Assembly (NCBI GenBank): GCA_017609885.1 | Contig: JAFCDB010000005.1 | Coordinates: 1-42,630, forward strand | Direction: 5' to 3' | DNA from: Candidatus Pacearchaeota archaeon | GTDB lineage: Archaea > Nanobdellota > Nanobdellia > Pacearchaeales > GW2011-AR1 | Length of the DNA stretch: 42,630 nt | Shown: positions 1-7,177 of the stretch, piece after piece | Layout: each line of letters opens with the position of its first letter | Position numbering within the stretch: the first letter of the stretch is position 1 | Program-made: the position numbers and the translations under genes | The notes under the pieces: model-generated | What the model saw: only the letters and a program-made list of their open reading frames with translations | Told to the model about the DNA's origin: nothing | Databases searched by the model: none

Positions 1-207
1 AAAAATATTCGAAGCAGATTTAAGGATTTTGATGGTGCGAGAAATTTTATGGATTTGCGAAGAGTGATTTACAATTTTGTTAATCCGCATCAGGAATTGC
101 AGGGAAGAACTCCTTCAGAGGAAGCTGGGATTGATTTGGAGTTGGAGAGAAATAAATTGTTGAGTTTGATAGAATTTGTTAGATCTTGGGAAGTATCGTT
201 AACTTGA
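1..207 (+). CDS. Transposase, C-terminal end (cut by window edge)
   Basis: Frame 1 is open from the first base to a TGA at 205-207, giving 68 residues. It contains RRVIYNFVNPHQELQGRTP followed by EEAGI, the usual C-terminal end of DDE-type transposases of the IS6-like and related families (a Y-N-F-V-x-P-H block then G-x-T-P-x-E-x-A-G). The catalytic D and E residues would lie upstream outside the window, apart from the acidic residue expected just before this block. Bases 205-230 may carry the right end of the insertion sequence, but the left end is not visible so the terminal repeat cannot be confirmed. Whether the full gene is intact cannot be judged. Confidence 0.75.
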   Translation, partial: KNIRSRFKDFDGARNFMDLRRVIYNFVNPHQELQGRTPSEEAGIDLELERNKLLSLIEFVRSWEVSLT

Positions 208-236
208 CAGTATCAGGCTATCATAACATTTAAATA

Positions 237-1007
237 ATGAACATTCTCCCTATTTTTATGATAGGAATTATCTTTTACATATTAGGGGCAATTGCATTAT
301 TTATACTAACAGGACTAAAAATTGTTAAAGAATATGAACGCGGAGTTAGATTTACTTTTGGAAAATTCACAGGAATGATGAGTCCTGGATTAAGATTAGT
401 TATACCAATTATTCAATCATGGCAGAGAGTCGATATTAGGGTGAAAGTTGCAGATGTCCCTGACCAAGAATCTATTACAAAAGATAATATAACTGTCGGA
501 ATAAATGCAGTAATTTATTATAAAGTAATTGATGCAAAAAAGGCAATTATCGAAGTTGAAAAATTCAATTACGCGATTTCTCAGTTGGCACAAACAACAA
601 TGAGAAATATTATTGGAGAAGTTGAATTAGATGAACTATTAAGTAAAAGAGACGAAGTTTCAGAGAAGATTCGTGTTATTGTTGATAAGGAAACAGACCC
701 TTGGGGAATAAAAGTTAATAGTGTTGAATTAAAAGACATTACTTTAGCACAAGAAATGAAGAGAGTTATTGGTAAGCAGGCTGAAGCTGAAAGAGAAAAG
801 CGGGCAGTTATAATCAAAGCAGAAGGAGAAGTAATTGCGGCAAATAATATGGCAAAAGCTGCAAAGACTTTAGCAAGTGCTCCTGGAGCATTGCATCTTA
901 GAACTTTGCAAACCCTCAATGATTTAAGTTCCGACCAAAGCAACACTGTTGTCCTCGGAGTTCCCCTAGAAATCTTAAGGGCTTTTGAAGGTTCTAAGAA
1001 AAAGTGA
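237..1007 (+). CDS. SPFH/Band 7 (slipin/stomatin-like) membrane protein
   Basis: The 256-residue product has one N-terminal membrane helix (about residues 4-26), then an SPFH/Band 7 domain (VKEYERGVRFTFGKF, MSPGLRLVIP, VDIRVKVADVPDQ) and a charged helical tail (KQAEAEREKRAVIIKAEGE) typical of slipins. The family forms oligomers on membranes and scaffolds microdomains or proteases; the partner here is unknown, and the usual NfeD gene is not adjacent. The TATA-like ATTTAAATA at 228-236 abuts the first ATG, so a leaderless transcript would start near the second ATG at 258 (residue 8), which is a credible alternative start. The transposase end lies just upstream, so an insertion may have reset the promoter. 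Confidence 0.88.
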   Translation: MNILPIFMIGIIFYILGAIALFILTGLKIVKEYERGVRFTFGKFTGMMSPGLRLVIPIIQSWQRVDIRVKVADVPDQESITKDNITVGINAVIYYKVIDAKKAIIEVEKFNYAISQLAQTTMRNIIGEVELDELLSKRDEVSEKIRVIVDKETDPWGIKVNSVELKDITLAQEMKRVIGKQAEAEREKRAVIIKAEGEVIAANNMAKAAKTLASAPGALHLRTLQTLNDLSSDQSNTVVLGVPLEILRAFEGSKKK

Positions 1008-1061
1008 GTGAATAAGCACTGGCAGGGCTATTTTTATAAACCCCTTTAACTAATTAACTAA

Positions 1062-1688
1062 ATGATAAGCCAACTATTTGATAATCTCACGGAATTTCTT
1101 GTCACAACAATAGGAACTCTTGACTATATTGGAATTTTTCTTTTAATGATGATTGAAAGCTCCTTTGTCCCATTTCCAAGCGAAGTTGTCTTAATTCCTG
1201 CAGGAATTCTTGTTTCCCGAGGAGAAATGTCATTTATTCTTGTTTTCGCAGCAGCAGTTTTAGGGGCACTTGCAGGAGCATTGATAAATTATTCTATCGC
1301 ATTTTACCTTGGAAGAGGCACAGTAAATTTTCTAACTAAAAAATATGGAAAGTTCCTTTTCATTAATCAAGAAACTCTAATCAAATCAGAAAAATATTTG
1401 AAAGAACATGGCGAAATCATGACTTTCCTCGGAAGACTCATCCCAGGAATCAGGCAGCTCATATCACTGCCAGCAGGATTTGGTAAAATGAACCTATTCA
1501 AATTCTGTATTTATACAACACTTGGAGTCGCAATATGGTCGTTCATCTTAATTTACCTTGGAGTTGTGTTTGGGGACAACATGGAAATGATACACCTAAT
1601 TTTAAATACAATAACTTTCTGGGTAGTTTTTGGAGTTATATTAGTTGTGGGGGTTTATTTAATTATTAAGCATAGGAGAAAGAATTAA
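1062..1688 (+). CDS. DedA family membrane protein
   Basis: A 208-residue polytopic protein with the DedA/SNARE-associated signature: ESSFVPFPSEVVLIPAG near residues 27-43 and GRLIPGIRQLISLPAG near residues 124-139, with re-entrant and transmembrane segments around them. DedA proteins act as lipid scramblases or undecaprenyl-phosphate/lipid translocases in the cytoplasmic membrane; the archaeal substrate is not known. A TATA-like TTTTTATAAA near 1031-1040 is about 25 bases from the ATG, consistent with a nearly leaderless mRNA. This is the last host gene before the left end of the integrated element. Confidence 0.9.
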   Translation: MISQLFDNLTEFLVTTIGTLDYIGIFLLMMIESSFVPFPSEVVLIPAGILVSRGEMSFILVFAAAVLGALAGALINYSIAFYLGRGTVNFLTKKYGKFLFINQETLIKSEKYLKEHGEIMTFLGRLIPGIRQLISLPAGFGKMNLFKFCIYTTLGVAIWSFILIYLGVVFGDNMEMIHLILNTITFWVVFGVILVVGVYLIIKHRRKN

Positions 1689-1740
1689 AAATTTTCTCTC
1701 GAATTCTCCAAAGGCAAGTTCTTCGCGGGGGGAAAATTAA

Positions 1741-1778
1741 GTGGACAGCCCACGCCGCGGGTGGACTATCCTGCCACC
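1741..1778. repeat. GC-rich tandem hairpins at the element's left flank
   Basis: A GC-rich island inside AT-rich intergenic DNA. Two small stem-loops follow each other: GTGG (1741-1744) with CCAC (1750-1753), and GGTGG (1760-1764) with CCACC (1774-1778). The second arm runs into the left attachment-site candidate at 1775. It could be the end of the dedA transcript or part of the original attachment region. Stability was judged by eye only. Confidence 0.35.
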
Positions 1779-1786
1779 ACAGCCAA
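1775..1786 (+). repeat. Candidate attL core (12-bp direct repeat)
   Basis: CACCACAGCCAA, identical to 12886-12897. It lies between the dedA stop and the first element gene. The first nine bases also occur at 30941-30949, so part of the motif recurs in host intergenic DNA; the full 12-mer was seen only at the two element ends. Confidence 0.6.
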
Positions 1787-1810
1787 GTAAAACAACTTTT
1801 ACAAATTGTT

Positions 1811-1975
1811 TTAATGAATGGTGACATAATTATAAGCTAGATTTGGGTTAATAAATTTAACTATATAATATTCATTCCTACCTAACCTCGTTGCAGCAAC
1901 GACAATGCAACCTACATAATAGGAAATCCAACCAGCTACATGAAACCACTTTCCATCATTGATTAGGATTTTCAT
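1811..1975 (-). CDS. Possible small protein, 54 residues
   Basis: A minus-strand frame starts with ATG at 1975 and ends with TAA at 1811-1813. The 54 residues begin MKILINDGKWFHVAGWISYY and look like an alternating beta-rich or membrane-associated sequence with a normal composition. No homologous family was recognised and there is no clear Shine-Dalgarno site. Its 3' end overlaps the left arm-type site at 1818-1826. It sits alone in the 455-base gap between dedA and the first clear element gene, facing the attachment site as a left-end cargo or excisionase-like gene might, but that role is only positional speculation. Confidence 0.35.
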   Translation of the reverse strand: MKILINDGKWFHVAGWISYYVGCIVVAATRLGRNEYYIVKFINPNLAYNYVTIH

Positions 1976-2064
1976 TTTAATAAAAAGAGGGACGGAAAAC
2001 TTTTAGATAAACCACCCCTCTTAATGAAATGGGCTATTTAGATTTTGTGTTGGTTTGTTACTAC

Positions 2065-2103
2065 TATGAATTAATGAATTATCAATGAATTCATTAATTC
2101 ATA
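2065..2103. repeat. 16-bp perfect inverted repeat, operator or origin candidate
   Basis: Arms 2065-2080 and 2088-2103 are perfect reverse complements (core ATGAATTAATGAATT) around a 7-base loop. The half-element AATGAATT also repeats directly at 2073-2080 and 2084-2091. It lies immediately upstream of the TATA-like box of the gene at 2144, so it could be that protein's own operator or an iteron-like replication site. Confidence 0.55.
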
Positions 2104-2111
2104 AATAGAAA

Positions 2112-2121
2112 TGTTTAAATA
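2112..2121 (+). promoter_or_regulatory. TATA-like box for the gene at 2144
   Basis: TGTTTAAATA-type sequence about 24-30 bases before the ATG at 2144, the spacing expected for a leaderless archaeal transcript. It directly follows the inverted repeat at 2065-2103. Confidence 0.5.
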
Positions 2122-2143
2122 GTATTGTGTTTTTAGAAAACAC

Positions 2144-2437
2144 ATGGAAGACACAAGTAAAAAAGAAATTCAAGAAGATTTAGAGAAATGGAAAGCAGAT
2201 TTTGAGAAAGAGGCGAAGAAATATGTCGAGGACTTGAATAAATTAATGGAAGAGGCAGAGAAACAAAAAAACTATGTTGCAGTATTTGGAGGACTTGTTA
2301 AAAAGTGGGGCGGTTCTGCTCATATTCAAATCCCAAAAAAATATGTAGATCATGAGGCAAGGATTTTAATTACTAATAAAAAAGCAGTGAAGCCAAAAAA
2401 AGAGAATGATACAAAAAAAGAGGAGGGAAAAAATTAA
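2144..2437 (+). CDS. AbrB/SpoVT-like small DNA-binding protein (DUF2080-like)
   Basis: The 97-residue product has a charged, probably coiled-coil N-terminal half (residues 1-43) followed by VKKWGGSAHIQIPKKYVDHE near residues 52-71. This matches the K-W-G-x-S-x-H-I-x-I-P-K-K pattern of small archaeal swapped-hairpin (AbrB-like) proteins, often called DUF2080 or transposase-associated. Such proteins are usually dimeric repressors or antitoxin-type DNA binders. The tail is Lys/Glu-rich and probably disordered. A 16-bp inverted repeat and a TATA box lie just upstream, so autoregulation is a reasonable inference. First gene of the element's rightward replication module. Confidence 0.65.
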   Translation: MEDTSKKEIQEDLEKWKADFEKEAKKYVEDLNKLMEEAEKQKNYVAVFGGLVKKWGGSAHIQIPKKYVDHEARILITNKKAVKPKKENDTKKEEGKN

Positions 2438-2542
2438 AGAGATATGATACTTAAAATATAAATCCTAAATATCACACCTTTTTACATGAAAGTTAGGTTC
2501 TTGGGGTTTATAAAATTATCGTATTAAATATACTTTTTAATA

Positions 2543-2746
2543 ATGGTAAAAGAAATGGACTATAATTATCTAACTGATTACTTGAATAAGATTGTGAAAA
2601 TTATTCTTTTAAATCAATATTATTATATTGGAAAAGTTTTGAGTGTTAAAGAACACTCTTTTGTAATTCTTGACAAAACTAATAAACGAGTAACCTTAGA
2701 GCCGAGTTCAATAATTCTATGTGAGGAGGTGCAAAATGGTTACTGA
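2543..2746 (+). CDS. Sm/Lsm-like small protein
   Basis: A 67-residue protein with an N-terminal helix then a pattern compatible with the five-stranded Sm barrel: LNKIVKIILLNQYYYIGKVL, a turn, SFVILDKTNKRVTLEPSSII, and a final strand (ILCEEV). The spacing of V-x-I-x-L, Y-x-G-x-V and F-V-I-L-D resembles Sm1 motifs, and the I-I-L-C-E-E-V end resembles Sm2. If correct it would bind RNA as a ring. A TATA-like TTTATAAAAT near 2508-2517 precedes the ATG at leaderless spacing. It overlaps the next gene by 11 bases. The fold is inferred by eye and could also be another SH3-like barrel. Confidence 0.5.
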   Translation: MVKEMDYNYLTDYLNKIVKIILLNQYYYIGKVLSVKEHSFVILDKTNKRVTLEPSSIILCEEVQNGY

Positions 2747-3080
2747 TGAAGATATGCAAAAGGAATACATGAAACAAAAGGGCAAGAGAAAATTAACAAG
2801 AGCCAGAGCGATCCGCTTATACTGCAGGTATAATTGCTGTGCTAATGATGTAACAAGTTGGAGAAAATGCGAAATGAAGTATTGTTTTTTGTGGCAATAT
2901 AGGATGGGGAAGGAAATTAGTCGCAGAGATAGTAGTTTGAATAAAGCCCCTCTGAAAAAGGGCAGTTCTGAGCCAAATAATGATATTTCCATACCCTCTT
3001 TAAAAAAAACTATAGAGTGTGGTAGCAGTGAAATACCTGCTACTACCCCTAATATTTCTCAGGAGGTATTAAAGGTATGA
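2736..3080 (+). CDS. Cys-rich putative zinc-binding protein of the replication module
   Basis: The ATG at 2736 is preceded by a strong GAGGAGGT Shine-Dalgarno sequence (2723-2730), so I prefer it over the in-frame GTG at 2721. The product has 114 residues. Residues 22-60 hold RARAIRLYCRYNCC, then WRKCEMKYCFLWQYRMG: a C-x3-CC / C-x4-C arrangement ending L-W-x-Y-R-x-G. The same kind of Cys-rich domain is common in phage and archaeal-virus genomes beside primase genes. The remainder is Ser/Pro-rich and probably disordered. It overlaps the downstream replication gene by four bases (ATGA), so the two are translationally coupled. Confidence 0.6.
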   Translation: MVTDEDMQKEYMKQKGKRKLTRARAIRLYCRYNCCANDVTSWRKCEMKYCFLWQYRMGKEISRRDSSLNKAPLKKGSSEPNNDISIPSLKKTIECGSSEIPATTPNISQEVLKV

Positions 3081-5902
3081 TTAAAATAAAATTCCTGAAA
3101 GATACAGAATTGAAAAAGAAAGGTGATGTTGTGAGTTGTTCTAAAAAATCTGCTGAGAGTTCAATTTCTCAAGGTTATGCTGAATATGTTAAAGAGCCGA
3201 AAAAGAAAAAAGTTGTGAAAAAGAAACCAATTAAGAAAGTAGAAAAGATTGACAAAAATGATTTTGATGAAAAGAAGTTTTATGAAAAATACTCAGGAAA
3301 AATAACTTGTGCATTTAAGAAAAATATATTTTTAGACAAGAAGGAACATGAAAGATGTAATGCAAAAAGAACTGCTGAAAGAGATAAATATATTCTAAAT
3401 GAATTAACTGATGACATTTGTTTGATTGAAGTCCCAAAAGATTTAGTTGCTTTGGAATTTGAAAAAGAAGTTAAGATTAATGATGAACTAAAAACAGCGG
3501 ACGAAAAACAAAGAAAGAAATGGATTCAGGAAACTAAAGAAAACGCACAAGGGCATAAATTAGACTGGTGTATTGCAGGGCATGGCGGAACTTCAGACTA
3601 TCTTTATATCTGTAACATTGAAAATCTAATTGAGAATAAAGAACATGAATGTAAAAAAGAAATTGCTAAATTAATTGTGCCTAAAGATGCTTGGGAATTT
3701 CTTGATAAAAGTAATTTAGGAAATACTTTAATCCCAATAATCAATCGTCCACACTGGAAGATTAAAAAATATAATGGTGCAATTCATAAAATACTCGAAG
3801 GCAAAAATCCAGACAAACATAAAAACAAATGTCCTGATATTGTTATCCAAAGAGTTATCGATAATGAAAGACCAAACTTTCCTAAATTTAAAGTTGAAGC
3901 AGACAGCGATATAAATTCTATTCCAATAACTCAAGTAATTCCCATGAGTGGATTAAAGAAAAGAGGAGCTGAATATCAGGGGAGTAACCCTTGGCATGGA
4001 TCTACAACAGGGTTGAACTTTAATGTCAACCCTTCTAAGAATGCTTTTAATTGTTGGAGATGTGGAGGGGGAGGAGGTGTAGCAAAAGCTATCGGTTTAA
4101 ATAAAGGAATTATAAATAATTGCGACGAAGATTTAAGCACAGAACAATTTAAAGAAGTTTTAGAAATCGCAAGAGAAGACTATGGATTAAAGAAACCTGA
4201 GCCAAAGAAACCTGAAAAAAAAGCTCTGTCAAATGATTTGAAAACTTTTATTTTTGATGAATCCAAAATAGTTAAAACATTAGTTTTCACATCTCATAAA
4301 TTAAAAGATAATATTTTTGGGTTTGGAATCAAACTTCCAAGGACGGAAGATTATGAAGATAGTAAAGGGAAAATAATTGGCCAAAAGCAAGTATGGAGGC
4401 CTGTGATAATTACTTCCAATAAAAGAGGCCTTGTTATTTCTGAGTGGATGAAAAACGAATATAAAATACAATATGATTCAATTCCTTATGAAATGTCTTT
4501 AAGATGGGAATTAAAAGATGTTGATAATTATTTACATGGAGAAATCCAAAAGATTGATGGGAAAGAATTATTTGAAGAGATTGTTAATGAATATAAATAT
4601 TATTGTTATTACAGAGAAAAAAATTGGTATTCTGTTAATGCTCTTTGGGATACAGGAACTTACTTTCATCAACTTTGTTCGTCATTTCCTTTGAAAGAGG
4701 AAAGAGGAATTGCTTCAACAGGGAAAACAAAGGGCATGGTTGTTAGTTCTAACATTACATTAAACTCAACAGGGATTATGACTAACCCTTCTGAATCTAC
4801 TTTATTTAGGATAACTGAAGAGTTGAGGCCAACGAAATATATTGATGAGGCCGAGAAGTTATTTAAGTTTACTAAAGACGGGTTGGAAGCAGATAATAGA
4901 GTTGAATTAATTAATGCTTCATATACTAGAAATGGTGCAGTCCCAAGGCAAGAGAAGATAGGAAATAAGTATTTTACTAAATGGTATAGGGTTTATTCCC
5001 CAACAAGAATTGCAAGTATTAATGGATTATATGGTGCGACTGAAACAAGGGCGATTACTCAAATTCATACTAAATCTCCTGATTCTGATTGTCGAGGTGA
5101 AAGAGATCCTGAGGATGATGTAAATAATATTAAATGGAGAAAAATAAGAAATAAATTATATAGATTTACTTTACAAGAATGGGATAAATTTTATAGTAAT
5201 TATATTCAATTTGATATTAAATGTAAATTAAAAAAGAGAGATTTACAAATTTGGAAACCGCTTTTAGTTCTCGCTAAGATAATTGATGAAAAAGATTTGT
5301 TGCCTCAGATTATTGATTTTTCAGAAAAAATATCATTACAGAGAAAGAATGATTTAATTAGTGAAGGAACATTAGACTACAAATATCTGAAATGTCTTAA
5401 TGAATTATTGCTTGTTGCTAAGTCTGAGAGAATTTATGTTGAGGCCATCAGACAAAAATATAATTTATTATATGACGCAACTGATGAAAAAAAGTCAAAT
5501 AAGAGCATTTCAATAAGATTAGATAAATTAGGATTCAAAGAATTAAGAGCTAAAGATATGCATGGTGCTTATTATGATTTAACCAAAACTATCTTTGATG
5601 AAATCATATCCCCAATAACTAACGATTTTTCATCATATTCATCAGAACCATCAGATAATAAAGAAAGTAATAGTAATAGTAATGATGAATGTATGACGAA
5701 TGATGATGATAGTTCTAAAAAGGAAAAAATTAGAAATGACGAAAATGACGAATCTGATGAATATGACGATGGTTTAGGCAAGAATATTCTCTGTCCAAAT
5801 TGTAAAAAGTTTTTAACACCTGATGAAAAAGACAACTACAAGATTGGAGATATTGCTTATTGTTATGATTGCTTTGAAAAAAAACTCGGAGGCAAAAAAT
5901 GA
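3077..5902 (+). CDS. Putative primase/ATPase replication protein, 941 residues
   Basis: The largest element protein. Residues 1-50 form a small phage-type module (KIKFLKDTELKKKGDVV). Residues about 60-280 may be a primase-like domain (AGHGGTSDYLYI is a possible active-site strand). Residues about 300-340 look like a CHC2-type zinc finger: WHGSTTGLNF then CWRCGGGGG. Residues about 540-660 hold a P-loop ATPase: GIASTGKTK (Walker A, about 543-551), YIDEAE (Walker B, about 588), and ETRAITQIHTKSP. An acidic Ser/Asn/Asp linker follows, then a C-terminal zinc ribbon (CPNC about 905, CYDC about 930). Together this suggests a primase-helicase that starts element replication. The ATPase assignment is firmer than the primase one. 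It begins with an ATGA overlap and an AGGAGGT site upstream. Confidence 0.6.
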   Translation: MIKIKFLKDTELKKKGDVVSCSKKSAESSISQGYAEYVKEPKKKKVVKKKPIKKVEKIDKNDFDEKKFYEKYSGKITCAFKKNIFLDKKEHERCNAKRTAERDKYILNELTDDICLIEVPKDLVALEFEKEVKINDELKTADEKQRKKWIQETKENAQGHKLDWCIAGHGGTSDYLYICNIENLIENKEHECKKEIAKLIVPKDAWEFLDKSNLGNTLIPIINRPHWKIKKYNGAIHKILEGKNPDKHKNKCPDIVIQRVIDNERPNFPKFKVEADSDINSIPITQVIPMSGLKKRGAEYQGSNPWHGSTTGLNFNVNPSKNAFNCWRCGGGGGVAKAIGLNKGIINNCDEDLSTEQFKEVLEIAREDYGLKKPEPKKPEKKALSNDLKTFIFDESKIVKTLVFTSHKLKDNIFGFGIKLPRTEDYEDSKGKIIGQKQVWRPVIITSNKRGLVISEWMKNEYKIQYDSIPYEMSLRWELKDVDNYLHGEIQKIDGKELFEEIVNEYKYYCYYREKNWYSVNALWDTGTYFHQLCSSFPLKEERGIASTGKTKGMVVSSNITLNSTGIMTNPSESTLFRITEELRPTKYIDEAEKLFKFTKDGLEADNRVELINASYTRNGAVPRQEKIGNKYFTKWYRVYSPTRIASINGLYGATETRAITQIHTKSPDSDCRGERDPEDDVNNIKWRKIRNKLYRFTLQEWDKFYSNYIQFDIKCKLKKRDLQIWKPLLVLAKIIDEKDLLPQIIDFSEKISLQRKNDLISEGTLDYKYLKCLNELLLVAKSERIYVEAIRQKYNLLYDATDEKKSNKSISIRLDKLGFKELRAKDMHGAYYDLTKTIFDEIISPITNDFSSYSSEPSDNKESNSNSNDECMTNDDDSSKKEKIRNDENDESDEYDDGLGKNILCPNCKKFLTPDEKDNYKIGDIAYCYDCFEKKLGGKK

Positions 5903-6087
5903 AACGTAAAAACTACCGAATCAAACATGGAACAAAATGTCAAACAAGTTGCTGCAACAATCCAGCCAGAGCAATTTGGCGGAATAAAGTTGTCTGTTCC
6001 GATTGTTACTTTTTGAAGAGATTAAGAGAAAGAGCAGTGAGAAAATATAAATTAAATAAAAAGAAAAAAGACAATGACAATTATTGA
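5899..6087 (+). CDS. Small zinc-finger protein, 62 residues
   Basis: Basic 62-residue protein with C-x3-CC (TKCQTSCC, residues 13-20) and C-x2-C (VCSDC), a likely single zinc site, followed by a very basic helix (LKRLRERAVRKYKLNKKKK). It starts in an ATGA overlap with the end of the replication gene, with GGAGG just upstream. Nucleic-acid binding is likely from its charge; no specific role can be assigned. Confidence 0.6.
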   Translation: MKRKNYRIKHGTKCQTSCCNNPARAIWRNKVVCSDCYFLKRLRERAVRKYKLNKKKKDNDNY

Positions 6088-6208
6088 AAGATCAACTTGT
6101 GAGAAGTGTGGTAAAACAACAACTAAATGTTTCACATTTTTTATTAAGAATCGAAAACGTTGCATTTGTTTTCGGTGCTTTCGTAAAAAATTATGGGGGC
6201 GATCATGA
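6074..6208 (+). CDS. Small zinc-ribbon protein, 44 residues
   Basis: ATG at 6074, TGA at 6206-6208, overlapping the end of the previous gene by 14 bases. The sequence has two C-x2-C knuckles (TCEKCG and CICFRC) spaced as in a zinc ribbon, with basic residues throughout (KNRKRC, FRKKLWGR). It is one of three adjacent very small Cys-rich products made from this operon. It resembles short zinc ribbons of phage operons, but no specific family was recognised. Confidence 0.5.
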   Translation: MTIIERSTCEKCGKTTTKCFTFFIKNRKRCICFRCFRKKLWGRS

Positions 6209-6235
6209 TAATAAATAATAGGAGGTTTGTAAAAA

Positions 6236-6373
6236 ATGACTGATATAAATTGGGCTGAGGCAATAGTTGGAACGGTTGTAATATCTTTTGGAATTGTCGG
6301 GGGTTGTTTGATGTTAGCTTGGTTGGAAGCAAAGTTTAATGTCTTCTCTTCAATCTTAGATAATTTAAGATGA
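6236..6373 (+). CDS. Small single-span membrane protein, 45 residues
   Basis: ATG at 6236 with a clear AGGAGG (6219-6224 region) upstream, ending in a TGA that overlaps the next start (ATGA at 6370-6373). Residues about 9-30 (AIVGTVVISFGIVGGCLMLA) form one membrane helix. Strong Shine-Dalgarno plus coupled stop support real translation. Function unknown; a small membrane or virion component is possible. Confidence 0.5.
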   Translation: MTDINWAEAIVGTVVISFGIVGGCLMLAWLEAKFNVFSSILDNLR

Positions 6374-6615
6374 AACAAAACAGAACAACACCATTAAGTT
6401 TAAGTTTTGAAGTTAAGGATGTCTTAGTCAAACTTCGTAAGTTATCAGAACGAAACTGGAACTGGGACGTGGTGTTAATTGATATGATTAATGAGATTGT
6501 TAAGGCAAATAATCTTGACTTAGGATTAAGCGAAGAGCAAGAGAGACGACTACAAGCATTACAACAGCGTCCGCCACGAACAAGGAGGAAAACAGATCCA
6601 AAATGGAAAAGATAA
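6370..6615 (+). CDS. Ribbon-helix-helix-like DNA-binding protein
   Basis: 81 residues. TTPLSLSFEVKDVLVKLRKL then WDVVLIDMINEIVKAN matches the strand-helix-helix pattern of ribbon-helix-helix repressors (a short T-x-L-S-L strand, a K-x-x-L-x-x-L helix, then a W-D-x-V-L-x-x-M-I helix). The tail is Gln/Arg-rich. Translationally coupled to the small membrane protein upstream. Probably a dimeric transcription regulator or partition-type DNA binder; target unknown. Confidence 0.55.
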   Translation: MKQNRTTPLSLSFEVKDVLVKLRKLSERNWNWDVVLIDMINEIVKANNLDLGLSEEQERRLQALQQRPPRTRRKTDPKWKR

Positions 6616-6700
6616 ATGTGAAACTGCCATTGTGCAACACAATATTAATTATCTTATTAATCAATATCCTTAACCATTCCTAAATAATCAAAAAAATAAA

Positions 6701-6823
6701 ATGATAATCAAAAAATACCTAAGAAATGAAGGAATTGTCTCAATTTCCATAAATTCCCATACAATCCAAGTTAAATTGTTAGGATGCACATTATTATTGA
6801 TAACATTAGAAGACGACAATTAA
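6701..6823 (+). CDS. Possible small protein, 40 residues, overlapping the ParB-like gene
   Basis: ATG at 6701 to TAA at 6821-6823. The sequence (start MIIKKYLRNEGIVSISINSH) is hydrophobic-alternating and overlaps the ParB-like gene by 40 bases in another frame. No good ribosome binding site. It may be a real peptide, or the upstream half of a ParB-like gene separated by a frameshift. Both readings are weak. Confidence 0.25.
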   Translation: MIIKKYLRNEGIVSISINSHTIQVKLLGCTLLLITLEDDN

Positions 6824-7074
6824 ATGATATTGAGAAAGTTATGATTTGTAAAGAGGTGGAGAAGTTAGAAAAGGGTGAAGCAGAGAAGAGAAAAGCCACA
6901 TCTAATACGAATAGGGAAAATATTCCCTCTTCGGAAAAAGGTAAGGCATCAGATAAATCAGCAGACAAAGTTGGATGGACAGGAAAGACATTTAAGAATA
7001 AAGAAATGTTTGTGGATTTAGCAACAGAAACAGAATTAGAACAATGGAACATAAAGAAACAAAAGAAAAGATGA
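6784..7074 (+). CDS. ParB-like protein, short or truncated
   Basis: 96 residues. DNIRRRQLNDIEKVMICKEV then a KGKASDKSADKVGWTGKTF block matches the linker and helix-turn-helix part of ParB/Spo0J-type proteins (N-x-x-R-R-x-L-x-x-x-E-K, then S/A-D-x-A-x-x-V-G-x-S/T-G-K-T). The N-terminal CTP-binding part of ParB (with G-E-R-R) is missing, and only 96 residues are present against the roughly 250-300 usual, so the gene is either a minimal DNA-binding version or truncated. In an integrative element it would fit a plasmid-style partition or regulatory role. There is no ParA nearby. Confidence 0.45.
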   Translation: MHIIIDNIRRRQLNDIEKVMICKEVEKLEKGEAEKRKATSNTNRENIPSSEKGKASDKSADKVGWTGKTFKNKEMFVDLATETELEQWNIKKQKKR

Positions 7075-7177
7075 AATCGGAAATTGCCAATCGGCATACA
7101 TATTTTAATATCTTACAGAGCTACTGGTTAATTCGATTTCTTAAATACATTTTCAATTTTCCTAAGAGGTGGATGAG

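Noticed and set aside
5572-5835. Long antisense frame inside the replication gene
   Set aside because: Ser/Leu-rich product of the acidic GAT/GAA-rich stretch on the other strand; a shadow of the real gene.
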